From NCBI RefSeq assembly GCF_001305575.3, contig NZ_CP012373.2, positions 744,001 through 808,000 of the forward strand: DNA of 64,000 nt. Reading direction: 5' to 3'. How positions within the stretch are numbered: position 1 is the first letter of the stretch; each line of letters begins with the position of its first letter. The notes below the pieces were generated by a model, which saw nothing but the letters and a program-made list of their open reading frames with translations, searched no databases and was not told where the DNA came from. Positions 8,387 through 18,273 of the stretch are shown in pieces. The translations under genes were made by a program, and so were the position numbers. This DNA comes from Beggiatoa leptomitoformis (GTDB lineage: Bacteria > Pseudomonadota > Gammaproteobacteria > Beggiatoales > Beggiatoaceae).

Positions 8387-10387
8387 ATGAAACGTTCCTT
8401 TCTTATCTCGCTCTTCTTGCCCAGTGTAATGTTATTCATTGGTTTAAATAGTATCACTGTTCACGCCACAGATATTACGCAACAAAGACAGGCTTTTTTA
8501 ACGGCATTACAAGCCCTCAAGTCACGCAACATGGCGACGTTTGAACAACTTTCTACCCAACTAGATAACTACCCACTTAATTACTACCTCCGCTACCTAG
8601 AACTAAGCCCCCGCTTAAAAAACGCCAGTCCTGAAGAAATCCTCGCTTTTGTAGAACGTTATGGCGATACGGCTAATGGCAATAAAATAAGACAAGAATG
8701 GTTAGCACGCCTTGCTGCACAAAACGAATGGGCAGGCTTTCTCTACAGCTATAAACCACAAAAAAGCCAAGCACTACAATGTAATTATCTCTATGCACAA
8801 CTAATGACAGGTACACCACCTGCCAAACTTATGGCAGAAACCAAAGAACTCTACCTAGTCAGTAAAGCCCAACCTTCTGCCTGCGAACCCTTATTTGCAG
8901 CCGTCTTATATAACAGCAAAGAAATGCAAAATAACGCCCTGCTCTGGCAAAGAATTCACCTTGTGATGCAAGCAGGAAATATAAAAGTTGCAGATACCCT
9001 AAGCAATCGCCTCAACGACTCAGAAAAGCAATGGCTTAGATTATGGCAAACCATGCACCTCAACCCCAGCGCAACACTTTCATCCTTCAGTCAAGCCGAT
9101 GTTCCACTTGCGCGTGATATTATTGTGCATGGCATTAGCCGACTTGCCACTGACCCCAGCACCTTTAATAGCGCACTGAGCTACTGGGACGACTTTCAAA
9201 AACGCTATGCTTTTTCCGTTGAACAACTGGGAGAAGCACAACGTAATATTGCCCTTGCTAGTGCTAAACAAGACCGTTCCGATGCACTCCAACGCCTTAC
9301 CGCCGTTAATAAAAACTATTTAACCGACGAAATCACCGAAACCCGTTTAAAATTAGCCCTAAAGCGTCAAGAATGGGTAGCTATTGCAGATTTTGTGACC
9401 GAATTACCCATAGAAGAACGCGACAGTTTACAATGGCAATACTGGTTAGCCCGCGCCCTAGAACAAATTAATGGCAAAACCAATGAGGGACAAACCGCTA
9501 AAGATATTTATCAACACCTTGCCAAAGAACGTGACTATTACGGTTTCCTCGCTGCCGACCGTTTAGGAATCCCCTACGACGTAAAACACCACCCCATTCA
9601 ATTTTCTGCCGCTGAAGAAAAACACCTAATGAATCAAGTAGGCTTCTACTCAGCCTACGAATTTTATCAATTGGGTATGATTCCTGAAGCACGGCGTGAA
9701 TGGCAATATGTCACTGATAACATGCCACAACGTGAACAAGCCATTGCCGCAGCACTGGCTAGTCGTTGGAAATGGTACGACCGCGCCATCTTTACAGCAG
9801 CAAAAGCCAATTCTTATGATGATTTAGAAGTCCGTTTTCCCCTAGCGTATTACCAAAACATTGTTACAGGGGCAAAAAATCAAGATGTTGATTTATCATG
9901 GGTTTATGGTATTACACGCCAAGAAAGTGCGTTTGTTCAAGAAGCCCGCTCAGGTGCAGGTGCATTAGGATTAATGCAACTCATGCCAGCAACAGGTCGT
10001 CATGTTGCCCAAAAAATAGGGCTACCTGTAAAAAGTAATGCAGATATTCTATATATTGACAACAATATTGCGTTAGGTGCGGCCTATCTTAAACAAATGT
10101 TAGATTTTTTTGACGGTAATTACATGTTAGCAACGGCTGCTTATAACGCAGGGCCAGGACGGGCAAAACGGTGGGCGGCAATGAATGGTTGTTTGCCTGC
10201 GGATGTGTGGGTTGAAATGATTCCCTTTGATGAAACACGCACTTATGTTCGTCGCGTACTTTTTTATACCAGCGTTTTTGATGCACGCTTAAATCAACAA
10301 GTACGCCCGTTACGGGTTGCACTCAGTGCCGAACATTGTTTAGTTAATTCTGCCGAAATAGAATCAACAAACGCATCAGGCTCATAA
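8387..10387 (+). CDS. slt: Soluble lytic murein transglycosylase
   Basis: A 666-residue periplasmic Slt70-family enzyme, cleaving MurNAc-GlcNAc bonds to give 1,6-anhydro ends. I chose the ATG at 8387 because it gives a clean signal peptide (KRSFLISLFLPSVMLFIGL); the frame is open from a TTG at 8372. A long alpha-helical repeat region (about 30-440, the doughnut of Slt70) precedes the catalytic domain. The catalytic Glu is near residue 515 in RQESAFVQEARS, followed by GALGLMQLMPATG and TAAYNAGPGRA, all classical GH23 signatures. It stands alone, with a GC hairpin downstream. Length agrees with E. coli Slt70. Confidence 0.95.
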   Translation: MKRSFLISLFLPSVMLFIGLNSITVHATDITQQRQAFLTALQALKSRNMATFEQLSTQLDNYPLNYYLRYLELSPRLKNASPEEILAFVERYGDTANGNKIRQEWLARLAAQNEWAGFLYSYKPQKSQALQCNYLYAQLMTGTPPAKLMAETKELYLVSKAQPSACEPLFAAVLYNSKEMQNNALLWQRIHLVMQAGNIKVADTLSNRLNDSEKQWLRLWQTMHLNPSATLSSFSQADVPLARDIIVHGISRLATDPSTFNSALSYWDDFQKRYAFSVEQLGEAQRNIALASAKQDRSDALQRLTAVNKNYLTDEITETRLKLALKRQEWVAIADFVTELPIEERDSLQWQYWLARALEQINGKTNEGQTAKDIYQHLAKERDYYGFLAADRLGIPYDVKHHPIQFSAAEEKHLMNQVGFYSAYEFYQLGMIPEARREWQYVTDNMPQREQAIAAALASRWKWYDRAIFTAAKANSYDDLEVRFPLAYYQNIVTGAKNQDVDLSWVYGITRQESAFVQEARSGAGALGLMQLMPATGRHVAQKIGLPVKSNADILYIDNNIALGAAYLKQMLDFFDGNYMLATAAYNAGPGRAKRWAAMNGCLPADVWVEMIPFDETRTYVRRVLFYTSVFDARLNQQVRPLRVALSAEHCLVNSAEIESTNASGS

Positions 10388-10405
10388 ATATCAGTAAATC
10401 TTGTG

Positions 10406-10430
10406 ATAACACCGCGTTGCGCGGTGTTAT
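10406..10430. terminator. GC hairpin downstream of slt
   Basis: ATAACACCGCG pairs perfectly with CGCGGTGTTAT (11 bp, 3-nt loop) 18 bases after the slt stop. The following bases are not T-rich, so it is a hairpin likely to protect or end the slt transcript rather than a textbook terminator. Confidence 0.6.
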
Positions 10431-10527
10431 TCGCCTGAAAGCCTATCTAAAGCAAGTACACAACAGCATTATTTATCCCATCTTCAGCGTCTGAAAATCC
10501 CTTCAGACATATCTCAAAACGGATACC

Positions 10528-10811
10528 ATAGCTTTACACAGCGTTATCCGCCTCCGTTATAGTAATCGTATTTTAAAAAGAGAATAAGAAATAACCTATT
10601 CAACAGATTTCCGTAAAAAAGTATTGCTCGTTACCAAGTTTCACTTGGTAATGCCTGCCTTGCAAGCTCCGCTTGCCGAGTACAAGCGGACTTAAGCGTG
10701 GGGCGTTCAAGCAAGTACCAGTCAAGCAGAGCTTGGCGAATAGGCATTACCAAGTGAAACTTTGTAACGAGCAATATCATAGCCTTACACAGCGTTATCC
10801 GTCTCCGTTAT
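10528..10811. repeat. REP/BIME-like paired hairpins between direct repeats
   Basis: A 35-bp inverted repeat (10622-10656 against 10742-10776, one mismatch) has hairpin-forming arms: TTACCAAGT pairs with ACTTGGTAA around a 3-nt loop. The 85 bases between the arms contain further nested complementary CAAGC/GCTTG segments. Outside it, a 33-bp direct repeat (10528-10560 and 10779-10811, two mismatches, core ACACAGCGTTATCCG) flanks the whole. The design of two inverted hairpins is like BIME/REP elements. It fills most of the gap between the ends of slt and the large kinase gene. No transposase is present in the window, so mobilisation in trans would be required. Confidence 0.75.
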
Positions 10812-10814
10812 GAA

Positions 10815-13800
10815 TCACGAATGACGCGCTTTTTCCTGTTCTAATGCTTGAATAACCCGCTGACATTCATAACGCATTAACTCCATATACTCAACAGCTT
10901 GTTTAAATTCTTGTGTCCGTCCATATTCCTCCATACTTCTACATAAACTGGCTAATGGGTATGCACCCATATTAGCACTCGCCCCTTTTAGCTTGTGTGC
11001 GACCAGAAAAATAGTTTCACTATTTTCTAGTATTACCGCTTGTTCTAGTTCGTCTAAGTAATTCGGTAACTCTTTTATAAATAAGTCCAATAACCAATTG
11101 ATATTCCGTTGAGAATGCTCACGCATATAATCAATTAAATTATTATCAATGGGAACTAATTCCTTCGTGTAAACAAGATTAAAAGGACTATTTTTTTGAG
11201 ATTGGGCAAGACTTTGCGTATCTACACCCGCTAATGAGTTAATAATAGGTTGTTGTGCAGGTTGTAACCAGACATTAAGCATATCTTGCAATTGTTGAAA
11301 CATCACAGGTTTACTTAAATAATCGTTCATCCCTGCACTCAAACAACGTTCACGGTCACCTTGCATGGCATTTGCGGTGAGCGCGATGATAGGAACGGGT
11401 GGTAATCCTAATCGCCGTTCTCGTTCCCGAATTCGCAAACTGGCTTCAAAACCATCCATAACAGGCATGTGACAATCCATTAAAATAAGGTCAACCGTTT
11501 CTTTTTCTAACGCTTGCAGGGCTTCATGTCCATTGTTGACGATATGAACTTGACACCCAAATTGGCTGAGCATACTTAATGCAACTTCTTGATTAATTAT
11601 GTTATCTTCTGCAAGCAATAAACGATAAGACTGTTGGGATAAAGATATTGTTTTTGTGGAGGGAAGGGAAGCTGGTGGTGTATGGCAGGGAACAACGGCA
11701 CTGAGTAATGTACTGAGTAACTCTATTTGACGTATCGGTTTTGTTAAGGCAACAGCTAACCGTTCTGAAATCGTTGATTGTAATTCATACTGAACGGTTG
11801 CCATTAAAATAATTGGCAATTTATGAAATCGTCGGTCATTTCTGACGGATTTAAGAAACAACAAACTTTCTCCCTGTTGCAGGGTTTCATCCAATAAAAT
11901 CAGATGGTAAGGTGTTTGCTTTTCCATCCCTTGAATCAGGGCTTCAAATGCAACAATGGGATTGTTGACTATTGTCGTTTGAATTTGCCAGTATTGAAGT
12001 TCTGTCTGCAAAATAGTTTGATGAACCAGATTATCTTCAACGACTAACACCCGTAACCCTGTTAATAATTCAGTTTTAGGCGGTAATTCTGGCGGGCTAG
12101 GAATTTTAGTTAAGGGCAAATTTACCCAAAAATGACTCCCTTTTACCGTATCTGTATCGCATATTCCCATAGTCCCATTCATCATTTCAATTAACCGACG
12201 GGTAATCACCAACCCCAAACCTGTACCACCATAGCGACGGGTTGTAGAAGACTCTCCTTGTGAGAAGGGTTGAAACAAATTATTACGCACTAATGGACTT
12301 ATTCCAATGCCTGTATCCACTACATCAATATGTAATTGCATGGAATTTATGGTTTCTTCTAAACAGTGTAGCCGTAGTAAAACATGTCCTTCTTCTGTAA
12401 ATTTAATGGCGTTGCCAACCAGATTATTTAGAATTTGACGCAAACGCACGGGGTCGCAACGTAAACGGCTGGGGAAGTTTGGCGGTAATTGGTAAAGTAA
12501 TTCTACGCCTTTATGCTGGGCAGGCGCGGCAAAAAGTTTCATCATTTCATCAATTAAGCCGCGTACATCGCATTCAATCAATTCTAACGTCAGCTTGCCC
12601 GCTTCAATTTTGGAAAAGTCCAAAATATCGTTAATAACGGTAAGTAATCCATCCCCAGAACTACGAATAATTTCAATATAATGGCGTTGTTTAGCGGTTA
12701 GCTTGGTATTTAATAACAGTTGAGTCATACCAATAACCCCATTCATCGGGGTGCGAATTTCATGGCTCATGGTTGCAAGAAACTCACTTTTTGAACGATT
12801 TGCTGCTTCAGCCGCTTCTTTCGCTTCGCGTAAGGCTTTTTCAACTTGTTTTAGTTCTGTAATATCTGTTGCAACCCCGATAATCCCTTGTTGTTTACCA
12901 AAACTATCGAATTGTGGACTGTAACGGACTTCAAAAACACGTCCGCGCAAATGGGTTTCACTGTTAAACGCTAATCCACTTAAGGCATGACGAACATCTT
13001 GTAATAAATGCGGATTTTTAAGACTGTCAAAGCAGGATGTGCCTAGTAGAGCATCATCTTTTAATCCCAATATATCCAAGCCTTTACCGCGCAATAGGGT
13101 ATAACGCCCGTACATATCCATGGCAAATAAAATAACGGGTAAATTGTTAATAACGGTTGTTAAACGGGTTTCCCCTTCTAAAATTTTTCGCTCGGCTAGT
13201 TTACGTTCTGTCAGGTCGCGCAAAGTCAGCATTAACCCTTGCTCACCTTCCCATTCAATTTGGACGCTTTGCAACTCAACTGTATGATAATTTTCTTCAT
13301 AATCAATCAAGATGACATCTGTATTTAGGTCTGCTTCTGTCGGTAAACCCAATTGTTTACCCAGTAAATGCCCTTTAGGTACTTTATATAGCCGTTCTGC
13401 CGCAGGGTTCACAAAACAAGTTAATCCTTGTTTATCAATGATAAAAATAGCATCTTGATTGGATTCAAACAGAGAACGAAATTTTTTTTCACTGGCTTCT
13501 AATGATTGTTTAATTTGATACCGCACAATAGCACTGCGAATGCTATTACCTACGGTTTGAATAAAAAAGCTTTCATATTCAGACCATTCTCGGTGTGCTT
13601 GTCGACTATCTACCCCAATAAATCCCCACAATCGCCCTTCGGATTGAATAGGAATAATAAAAATGGTTTGAATTTGGCTGGCTTTAAATAGCTCTTGAAG
13701 TAAAGGTGACAGTTGGTTGACTGAGCCTTTAATAGGATGATTTTCTGAAAGCGATGTGTACCAACCGTTTAAATCCTGCGTGTAGGAAAAACAACGGCGT

Positions 13801-16373
13801 TGGGGAATGTAGCAATGGCGTTTAAAATCATCATTCAACCAAACAAAGCGTTGGCGAGTAAGCGTTTCAGCAGAGTAATCATCTGTAAAGTTTTCAAATA
13901 TATAGGCTCTGTCAACATTCATCACCTGCCCTAAAATATTCAATACGGTTTTAATGCCTTCATAATATTCAGGAATAGTGAGTAGAAAATGGCTAACCAT
14001 TGCAAGCCCATTAAGTAAACGGGTTTGTTCTTGCGCACTTTCTTCGGCGAGTTTACGTTCAGTAATATCGGTGCTTGTGCCTATCATGCGTTTGTTGTGA
14101 CCACTTTCAACTAACGTTCCACGTGTCAACATCCAACGATAATGCCCATTTTTATGTTGCATCCGATGTTCAAACTCGTAACTATCGCGTTGTCCTTTGA
14201 GATATTCCTCTGACACCGCTAACACACCCTGCACATCATCAGGGTGGTCTAATGCCATCCACGCATCAATCCGACTGGGTAATTCTTCAGGTGTATAGCC
14301 CAACAGGGCTTTTAAATTGTCGTCTAAATACAAGTTATTATTGCGAATATTCCAATCCCACACCCCTGTTTTTCCTGCACTAACGGCAAGACTATAACGT
14401 TCTTGACTGATGCGTAAGGCGGTTTCTGTCTGTTTTTGCGCGGTGATATTATAGGCAATCACTAACCGCACGGTGCGCCCGTCTATCCATTCAATACCGC
14501 GATTATTAACGGAATACCATTGTTTAGTTTGTAAATCATAATGTTCCCATAAGTACATATCATTGATAATCGGGTCATTATGTTGCATATTTTTACGGCA
14601 GAAGTGACAAGGTGCGTTTTCAGGCGGTTGATGACAAAGCACTTGCCAACAAACTTTACCCGCGATATCACCAAATAGTTCGCGTCCAAATTGATTAATG
14701 TATAAAATATTATAATTTTCTAAATCAGCAACATAGACTAATGCCATTAAACCATTCAGCACTTGTAACAGCATTTGATAAGCGTGTGCGGCTTCTTGTT
14801 CAGCCAGTTTGCGGGCCGTCACATCGCGGGAAATAGAAATAATTTCTTTAACCAAGCCATTGGCAAAGCGCAGTAACCGATTATTACTCTCAAACCAAAT
14901 ATAATCCCCCGATTTTTTTCGTACCCGAAAGGTAACCATTTGGCTGCTGATTTGCGCTTGATTAGTTTTGCGCCGAAAAAGACGTGCATGTGTTTGTTGT
15001 ACCTGATTTTTATCATCAGGATGAATAAAATCGTAGGCGTTGCGTCCTAATAACTCATCCTCTCGATAACCTAATAAGGGCATACATGCAGGGGAAAGGT
15101 ATAAAAAAATCCCTGATGCGGTGTGTTTAGATAATAAATCCGTTACATTTTCAGCCAACAGACGATAGCGTGCTTCACTATCTTGTAGCTGAATTTCGGC
15201 TTGTTTTTTCTTGGTAATATCTTCAATAAAGCCTTCTAAATAGCGCGGTACACCTGTTGCGTCACGCACAACGCTTAAGTACATATTAACGGTTAAATGT
15301 GTTCTATCATGCCGATAAAGATGAATCTCTAAACAGTGCATCCGTTGTTCGATAGTTTGTGAAGCATCTTTTATAAAATCAATTATCTGTTGGCTTTGCT
15401 CGGGGTAAATCGATAATTGTTTGCCTATGTGTTGAATATGGGTTTTCATACTGTGTGGCGAATCATAGCCAAATATTTGTGCAAGTGCTGGATTTGCATC
15501 TAATAGTTGTCCATTAATTGTGCTGTGAAAAATCCCAAAGGGTGATTGTTCAAAAAGAACACGATATTTTTTCTCAACAGCACCTAGAACAGATTGATTA
15601 ACTTGTTGATACTCTGTGATATCCGTTGCGACAATGAGCGTTCCCACAACTTCTTGCTGTTGATTAAAATAAGGGATTTTATCCGTATGTAACCAATGGG
15701 TTTTACCTGCAATCGTGAGCGATTCGATAACCCCTAATTTCGCCCGTCGAGTCTGTATAATTTCTATATCATCAGCATAGGCTTGTTGAGCTTCTTGTTG
15801 GGAAACTAATTTATCGTAATAACATCCTTCAATAGCAGACAGTGGCATATTCAACGTGTTGGCTAAAGCATGATTTGCTCGCACAATACGATTATATTTG
15901 TCTTTATAACAAATGATGGTTGGTACTGCGTCAAAAACCATTGTAATATCAGGTGCATCATCATTTATATGGGGTAACTCAAGAGGGGCAACAGTTTTAT
16001 AAGCACTAATATCCGTGAGTTGTGCATAAAATCCCTGCTCTGTTGGGCTAGGTTGCGCTTGCCACAATAACCAACGCCAATGCCCTGTTACATCAAGACT
16101 GCGGGTTTCAAAACTAGCAAGCTGATTATCCTGTAATTGTTGCAACGCGTGGCGCATAGCAGACTGATCCGCTTTATGGATAAATGTCCAACAAGACACA
16201 TTCATAAGGGATTTTTTATGCTTTAACGGGATAAATTGCTGTAGTTGTTGTGTGCAAGCAGGGGAAAGTTGTTTTAATCGCCCGTTAAAATCAACAAAAC
16301 ATAATGTTCCCCAAGATAAATGCGATAATTGCGTGTAAGTTTTCATAGTTGCACAAGTAGGTATCACACCCAT
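10815..16373 (-). CDS. Giant multi-PAS/GAF hybrid histidine kinase with two receivers and HPt
   Basis: An 1852-residue phosphorelay protein, apparently soluble because no TM helices are visible. In order: six PAS domains, a GAF domain (with GLAMVSHFLLTIPEYY at its start), two more PAS domains, HisKA with the His near 1203 (MSHEIRTPMNGVIGM), HATPase (GTGLGLVITRR), a receiver with Asp near 1493 (ILLDETL), a second, canonical receiver with Asp near 1632 (LILMDCHMPVMDG) and an HPt domain with His near 1792 (AHKLKGASANMG). The fifth PAS contains four close cysteines (CWQVLC...CHFC), which may bind a metal. The ATG at 16371-16373 is chosen because GAGGAT lies 8 nt upstream; an upstream TTG is less likely. 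The gene is divergent from a receiver-like gene, a possible partner. The stimulus is unknown. Confidence 0.95.
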   Translation of the reverse strand: MGVIPTCATMKTYTQLSHLSWGTLCFVDFNGRLKQLSPACTQQLQQFIPLKHKKSLMNVSCWTFIHKADQSAMRHALQQLQDNQLASFETRSLDVTGHWRWLLWQAQPSPTEQGFYAQLTDISAYKTVAPLELPHINDDAPDITMVFDAVPTIICYKDKYNRIVRANHALANTLNMPLSAIEGCYYDKLVSQQEAQQAYADDIEIIQTRRAKLGVIESLTIAGKTHWLHTDKIPYFNQQQEVVGTLIVATDITEYQQVNQSVLGAVEKKYRVLFEQSPFGIFHSTINGQLLDANPALAQIFGYDSPHSMKTHIQHIGKQLSIYPEQSQQIIDFIKDASQTIEQRMHCLEIHLYRHDRTHLTVNMYLSVVRDATGVPRYLEGFIEDITKKKQAEIQLQDSEARYRLLAENVTDLLSKHTASGIFLYLSPACMPLLGYREDELLGRNAYDFIHPDDKNQVQQTHARLFRRKTNQAQISSQMVTFRVRKKSGDYIWFESNNRLLRFANGLVKEIISISRDVTARKLAEQEAAHAYQMLLQVLNGLMALVYVADLENYNILYINQFGRELFGDIAGKVCWQVLCHQPPENAPCHFCRKNMQHNDPIINDMYLWEHYDLQTKQWYSVNNRGIEWIDGRTVRLVIAYNITAQKQTETALRISQERYSLAVSAGKTGVWDWNIRNNNLYLDDNLKALLGYTPEELPSRIDAWMALDHPDDVQGVLAVSEEYLKGQRDSYEFEHRMQHKNGHYRWMLTRGTLVESGHNKRMIGTSTDITERKLAEESAQEQTRLLNGLAMVSHFLLTIPEYYEGIKTVLNILGQVMNVDRAYIFENFTDDYSAETLTRQRFVWLNDDFKRHCYIPQRRCFSYTQDLNGWYTSLSENHPIKGSVNQLSPLLQELFKASQIQTIFIIPIQSEGRLWGFIGVDSRQAHREWSEYESFFIQTVGNSIRSAIVRYQIKQSLEASEKKFRSLFESNQDAIFIIDKQGLTCFVNPAAERLYKVPKGHLLGKQLGLPTEADLNTDVILIDYEENYHTVELQSVQIEWEGEQGLMLTLRDLTERKLAERKILEGETRLTTVINNLPVILFAMDMYGRYTLLRGKGLDILGLKDDALLGTSCFDSLKNPHLLQDVRHALSGLAFNSETHLRGRVFEVRYSPQFDSFGKQQGIIGVATDITELKQVEKALREAKEAAEAANRSKSEFLATMSHEIRTPMNGVIGMTQLLLNTKLTAKQRHYIEIIRSSGDGLLTVINDILDFSKIEAGKLTLELIECDVRGLIDEMMKLFAAPAQHKGVELLYQLPPNFPSRLRCDPVRLRQILNNLVGNAIKFTEEGHVLLRLHCLEETINSMQLHIDVVDTGIGISPLVRNNLFQPFSQGESSTTRRYGGTGLGLVITRRLIEMMNGTMGICDTDTVKGSHFWVNLPLTKIPSPPELPPKTELLTGLRVLVVEDNLVHQTILQTELQYWQIQTTIVNNPIVAFEALIQGMEKQTPYHLILLDETLQQGESLLFLKSVRNDRRFHKLPIILMATVQYELQSTISERLAVALTKPIRQIELLSTLLSAVVPCHTPPASLPSTKTISLSQQSYRLLLAEDNIINQEVALSMLSQFGCQVHIVNNGHEALQALEKETVDLILMDCHMPVMDGFEASLRIRERERRLGLPPVPIIALTANAMQGDRERCLSAGMNDYLSKPVMFQQLQDMLNVWLQPAQQPIINSLAGVDTQSLAQSQKNSPFNLVYTKELVPIDNNLIDYMREHSQRNINWLLDLFIKELPNYLDELEQAVILENSETIFLVAHKLKGASANMGAYPLASLCRSMEEYGRTQEFKQAVEYMELMRYECQRVIQALEQEKARHS

Positions 16374-16493
16374 ACTGATTATCCTCACGATGGAGTGGTA
16401 CAAGCCATTAGTGGTATTTTATTGTTATGTTTGTAAGGTGTAGGAAAATAGATGCTTACATTTCTTAAGAGAAACAAATAGGAGACAAACTTT

Positions 16494-17141
16494 ATGGCAA
16501 CCTTTGCCATCTTACATGAAGCGTTAGCAGAACAAGCCAAACATGAAACCGCATTATCATCACTAACCCTTGTTTGTGCTGAAAAAGAACTAGCGACATT
16601 TCGTCAACAGATTAGCGCACATCAATCCGAATTATTGATTCTTGATTTAACCCTATTAGGTGAAAACCCTTTAGAAACAATTCACACCTTCAAAGAACAA
16701 GCCCAAGCAACAACAATTATTGTGATTTATGCGTTTGCTAAGTGGGAATTAATTCAACAATTAATTACTAATGGTGTCCGTATCATCAAAGCACCCATTA
16801 ACTTCCGATTACTACAAGCCAGCTTATTTAACACGTTTTCAACGACCATGAATCCAAAAATCGCTACTGCACCCATTCCCACGTTTCGCTATAGTGCCAA
16901 TGAACTTAGTCGCCTACAGGAAATTAAATCAGGGGTTGACTGTGAATGTCCAAATCACCTAGCAGATTTAGTGCTTTCTTTACAAAGTTTTGAAGACTAT
17001 TCACAACGCTGTCAAAACAAAAATGAGAAAGATGCCGCCATACATGCCATGTTACATCGCAAAACTGCACAAGCACGGGTTTTAATGGAAGAAGCACTTA
17101 CTGAATTATGTCGACATGAAAATATTGTGTTGGAAATGTAA
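16494..17141 (+). CDS. Receiver-like protein with a conserved Cys-rich C-terminal helical region
   Basis: A 215-residue protein. Residues 1-120 have the alternation of a CheY-like receiver, with a probable acceptor Asp in LLILDLTLLGEN and a late IIKAPINF segment that resembles the Lys-Pro turn, but the early acidic pair is not obvious. Residues 140-215 hold a CECPNHLADLVLSLQSFEDY motif followed by amphipathic helices. From memory this resembles a C-terminal region seen in some proteobacterial MerR-type regulators; no DNA-binding helix is visible here. AGGAG lies 9 nt before the ATG. It is divergent from the giant hybrid kinase 120 bp away, which suggests it may be a phosphorelay partner. Confidence 0.65.
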   Translation: MATFAILHEALAEQAKHETALSSLTLVCAEKELATFRQQISAHQSELLILDLTLLGENPLETIHTFKEQAQATTIIVIYAFAKWELIQQLITNGVRIIKAPINFRLLQASLFNTFSTTMNPKIATAPIPTFRYSANELSRLQEIKSGVDCECPNHLADLVLSLQSFEDYSQRCQNKNEKDAAIHAMLHRKTAQARVLMEEALTELCRHENIVLEM

Positions 17142-17220
17142 CAGATTGTCAGTTAAACAGGATAAAAAAACCGCTGATTGACCGCCCCTTTTTCAACGAC
17201 TCATCGATACCAGAATCCGC

Positions 17221-18273
17221 ATGACTCCTAATGTAACAACACTTCACCTCATTATTCCCGATTTTTTCGCGTATGCCGTGCGTAGCGATTCAAGCCTGCG
17301 TTTAGATACCCTAGCAACATGGTTGCCAAAATCACTGATTACGCCATTACCTTACAGTGCAACAGCTAACCAACTTTTTTGGCAACTATTTAACTTTCCC
17401 ATAGAGACACACTTACCAGTCGCCCCGATAACCTACTTACACGATTACGGTACTGTACAAAAAGACACCACTTACTTACGCGCTGACCCCGTTTACTTAC
17501 AAGCAGACCGCGATAAACTCATTCTTTTTGATGTATTTAGCACCCACCCACCCAGTACAACAGAAACAGACGCACTCCTGAACAGTCTTAACACCTTTTA
17601 TCAACCAGATGGCTTACAATTTTATGCCGCTACGCCCAACCGTTGGTATATTCGCCTGACACAAACCCCCGCTTTAAATACCACGCCACTCCTAGACGTG
17701 ATTGGACGAGATATTCAAGCCTTTATGCCAACGGGAACAGATAAACGCCAATGGTGCGCTATTCTCAACGAAATACAAATGTTGCTACACCAACACCTTG
17801 TTAATCAATCTCGTACAGAACAACGCCAGCCACTCATTAACAGCCTATGGTTTTGGGGACTGGGTAAATTGCCCCCCCCACCCGCTCCCCGTTGGCAATA
17901 TGTCTGGAGTAACGACCCTTTTGTGCGTGGACTAGCAACACTCAGCACCGTCTCGCAGGCAGACGTACCCAACAGCATACAAAGCTGCATACAACAAATG
18001 ACACAACAAACGGGAGAATACCTACTCAATTTAACACCAACACAAGAAACGGACGGGTCAACAAGATTGACACAAATAGACAAAGAATGGCTATTACCAC
18101 TCTATCAAGCGGTTAAACAAGGTAAAATCCAACAAATTCACCTATATTTTTGCGATGAACGGGTTTTCTCTCTAAATCGACAACAAATCAAACATTGGTG
18201 GAAATGGCGCAAACCGTGGCAAACCTACGCCCAAACACATTTTGCACAACTACCCGTTTCACGACTAGATTAA
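17221..18273 (+). CDS. Conserved protein of the COG4255-like family (often labelled phosphoglycerate mutase)
   Basis: A 350-residue cytoplasmic protein without TM segments. Conserved-looking blocks are YLRADPVYLQADRDKL, NEIQMLLHQHLVN, INSLWFWGLGKLP and the final basic/aromatic WWKWRKPW region. From memory these blocks define a family widespread in beta- and gammaproteobacteria that is annotated as a cofactor-independent phosphoglycerate mutase or as uncharacterised. I see no clear metal-binding set to support mutase activity, so function stays open. There is no strong ribosome site. Its TAA stop overlaps the stop of the convergent PAP2 gene. Confidence 0.7.
   Translation: MTPNVTTLHLIIPDFFAYAVRSDSSLRLDTLATWLPKSLITPLPYSATANQLFWQLFNFPIETHLPVAPITYLHDYGTVQKDTTYLRADPVYLQADRDKLILFDVFSTHPPSTTETDALLNSLNTFYQPDGLQFYAATPNRWYIRLTQTPALNTTPLLDVIGRDIQAFMPTGTDKRQWCAILNEIQMLLHQHLVNQSRTEQRQPLINSLWFWGLGKLPPPPAPRWQYVWSNDPFVRGLATLSTVSQADVPNSIQSCIQQMTQQTGEYLLNLTPTQETDGSTRLTQIDKEWLLPLYQAVKQGKIQQIHLYFCDERVFSLNRQQIKHWWKWRKPWQTYAQTHFAQLPVSRLD

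Noticed and set aside
17221-18273. True cofactor-independent phosphoglycerate mutase
   Set aside because: The metal-binding and Ser nucleophile motifs of that enzyme are not visible, so only the family-level label was kept.
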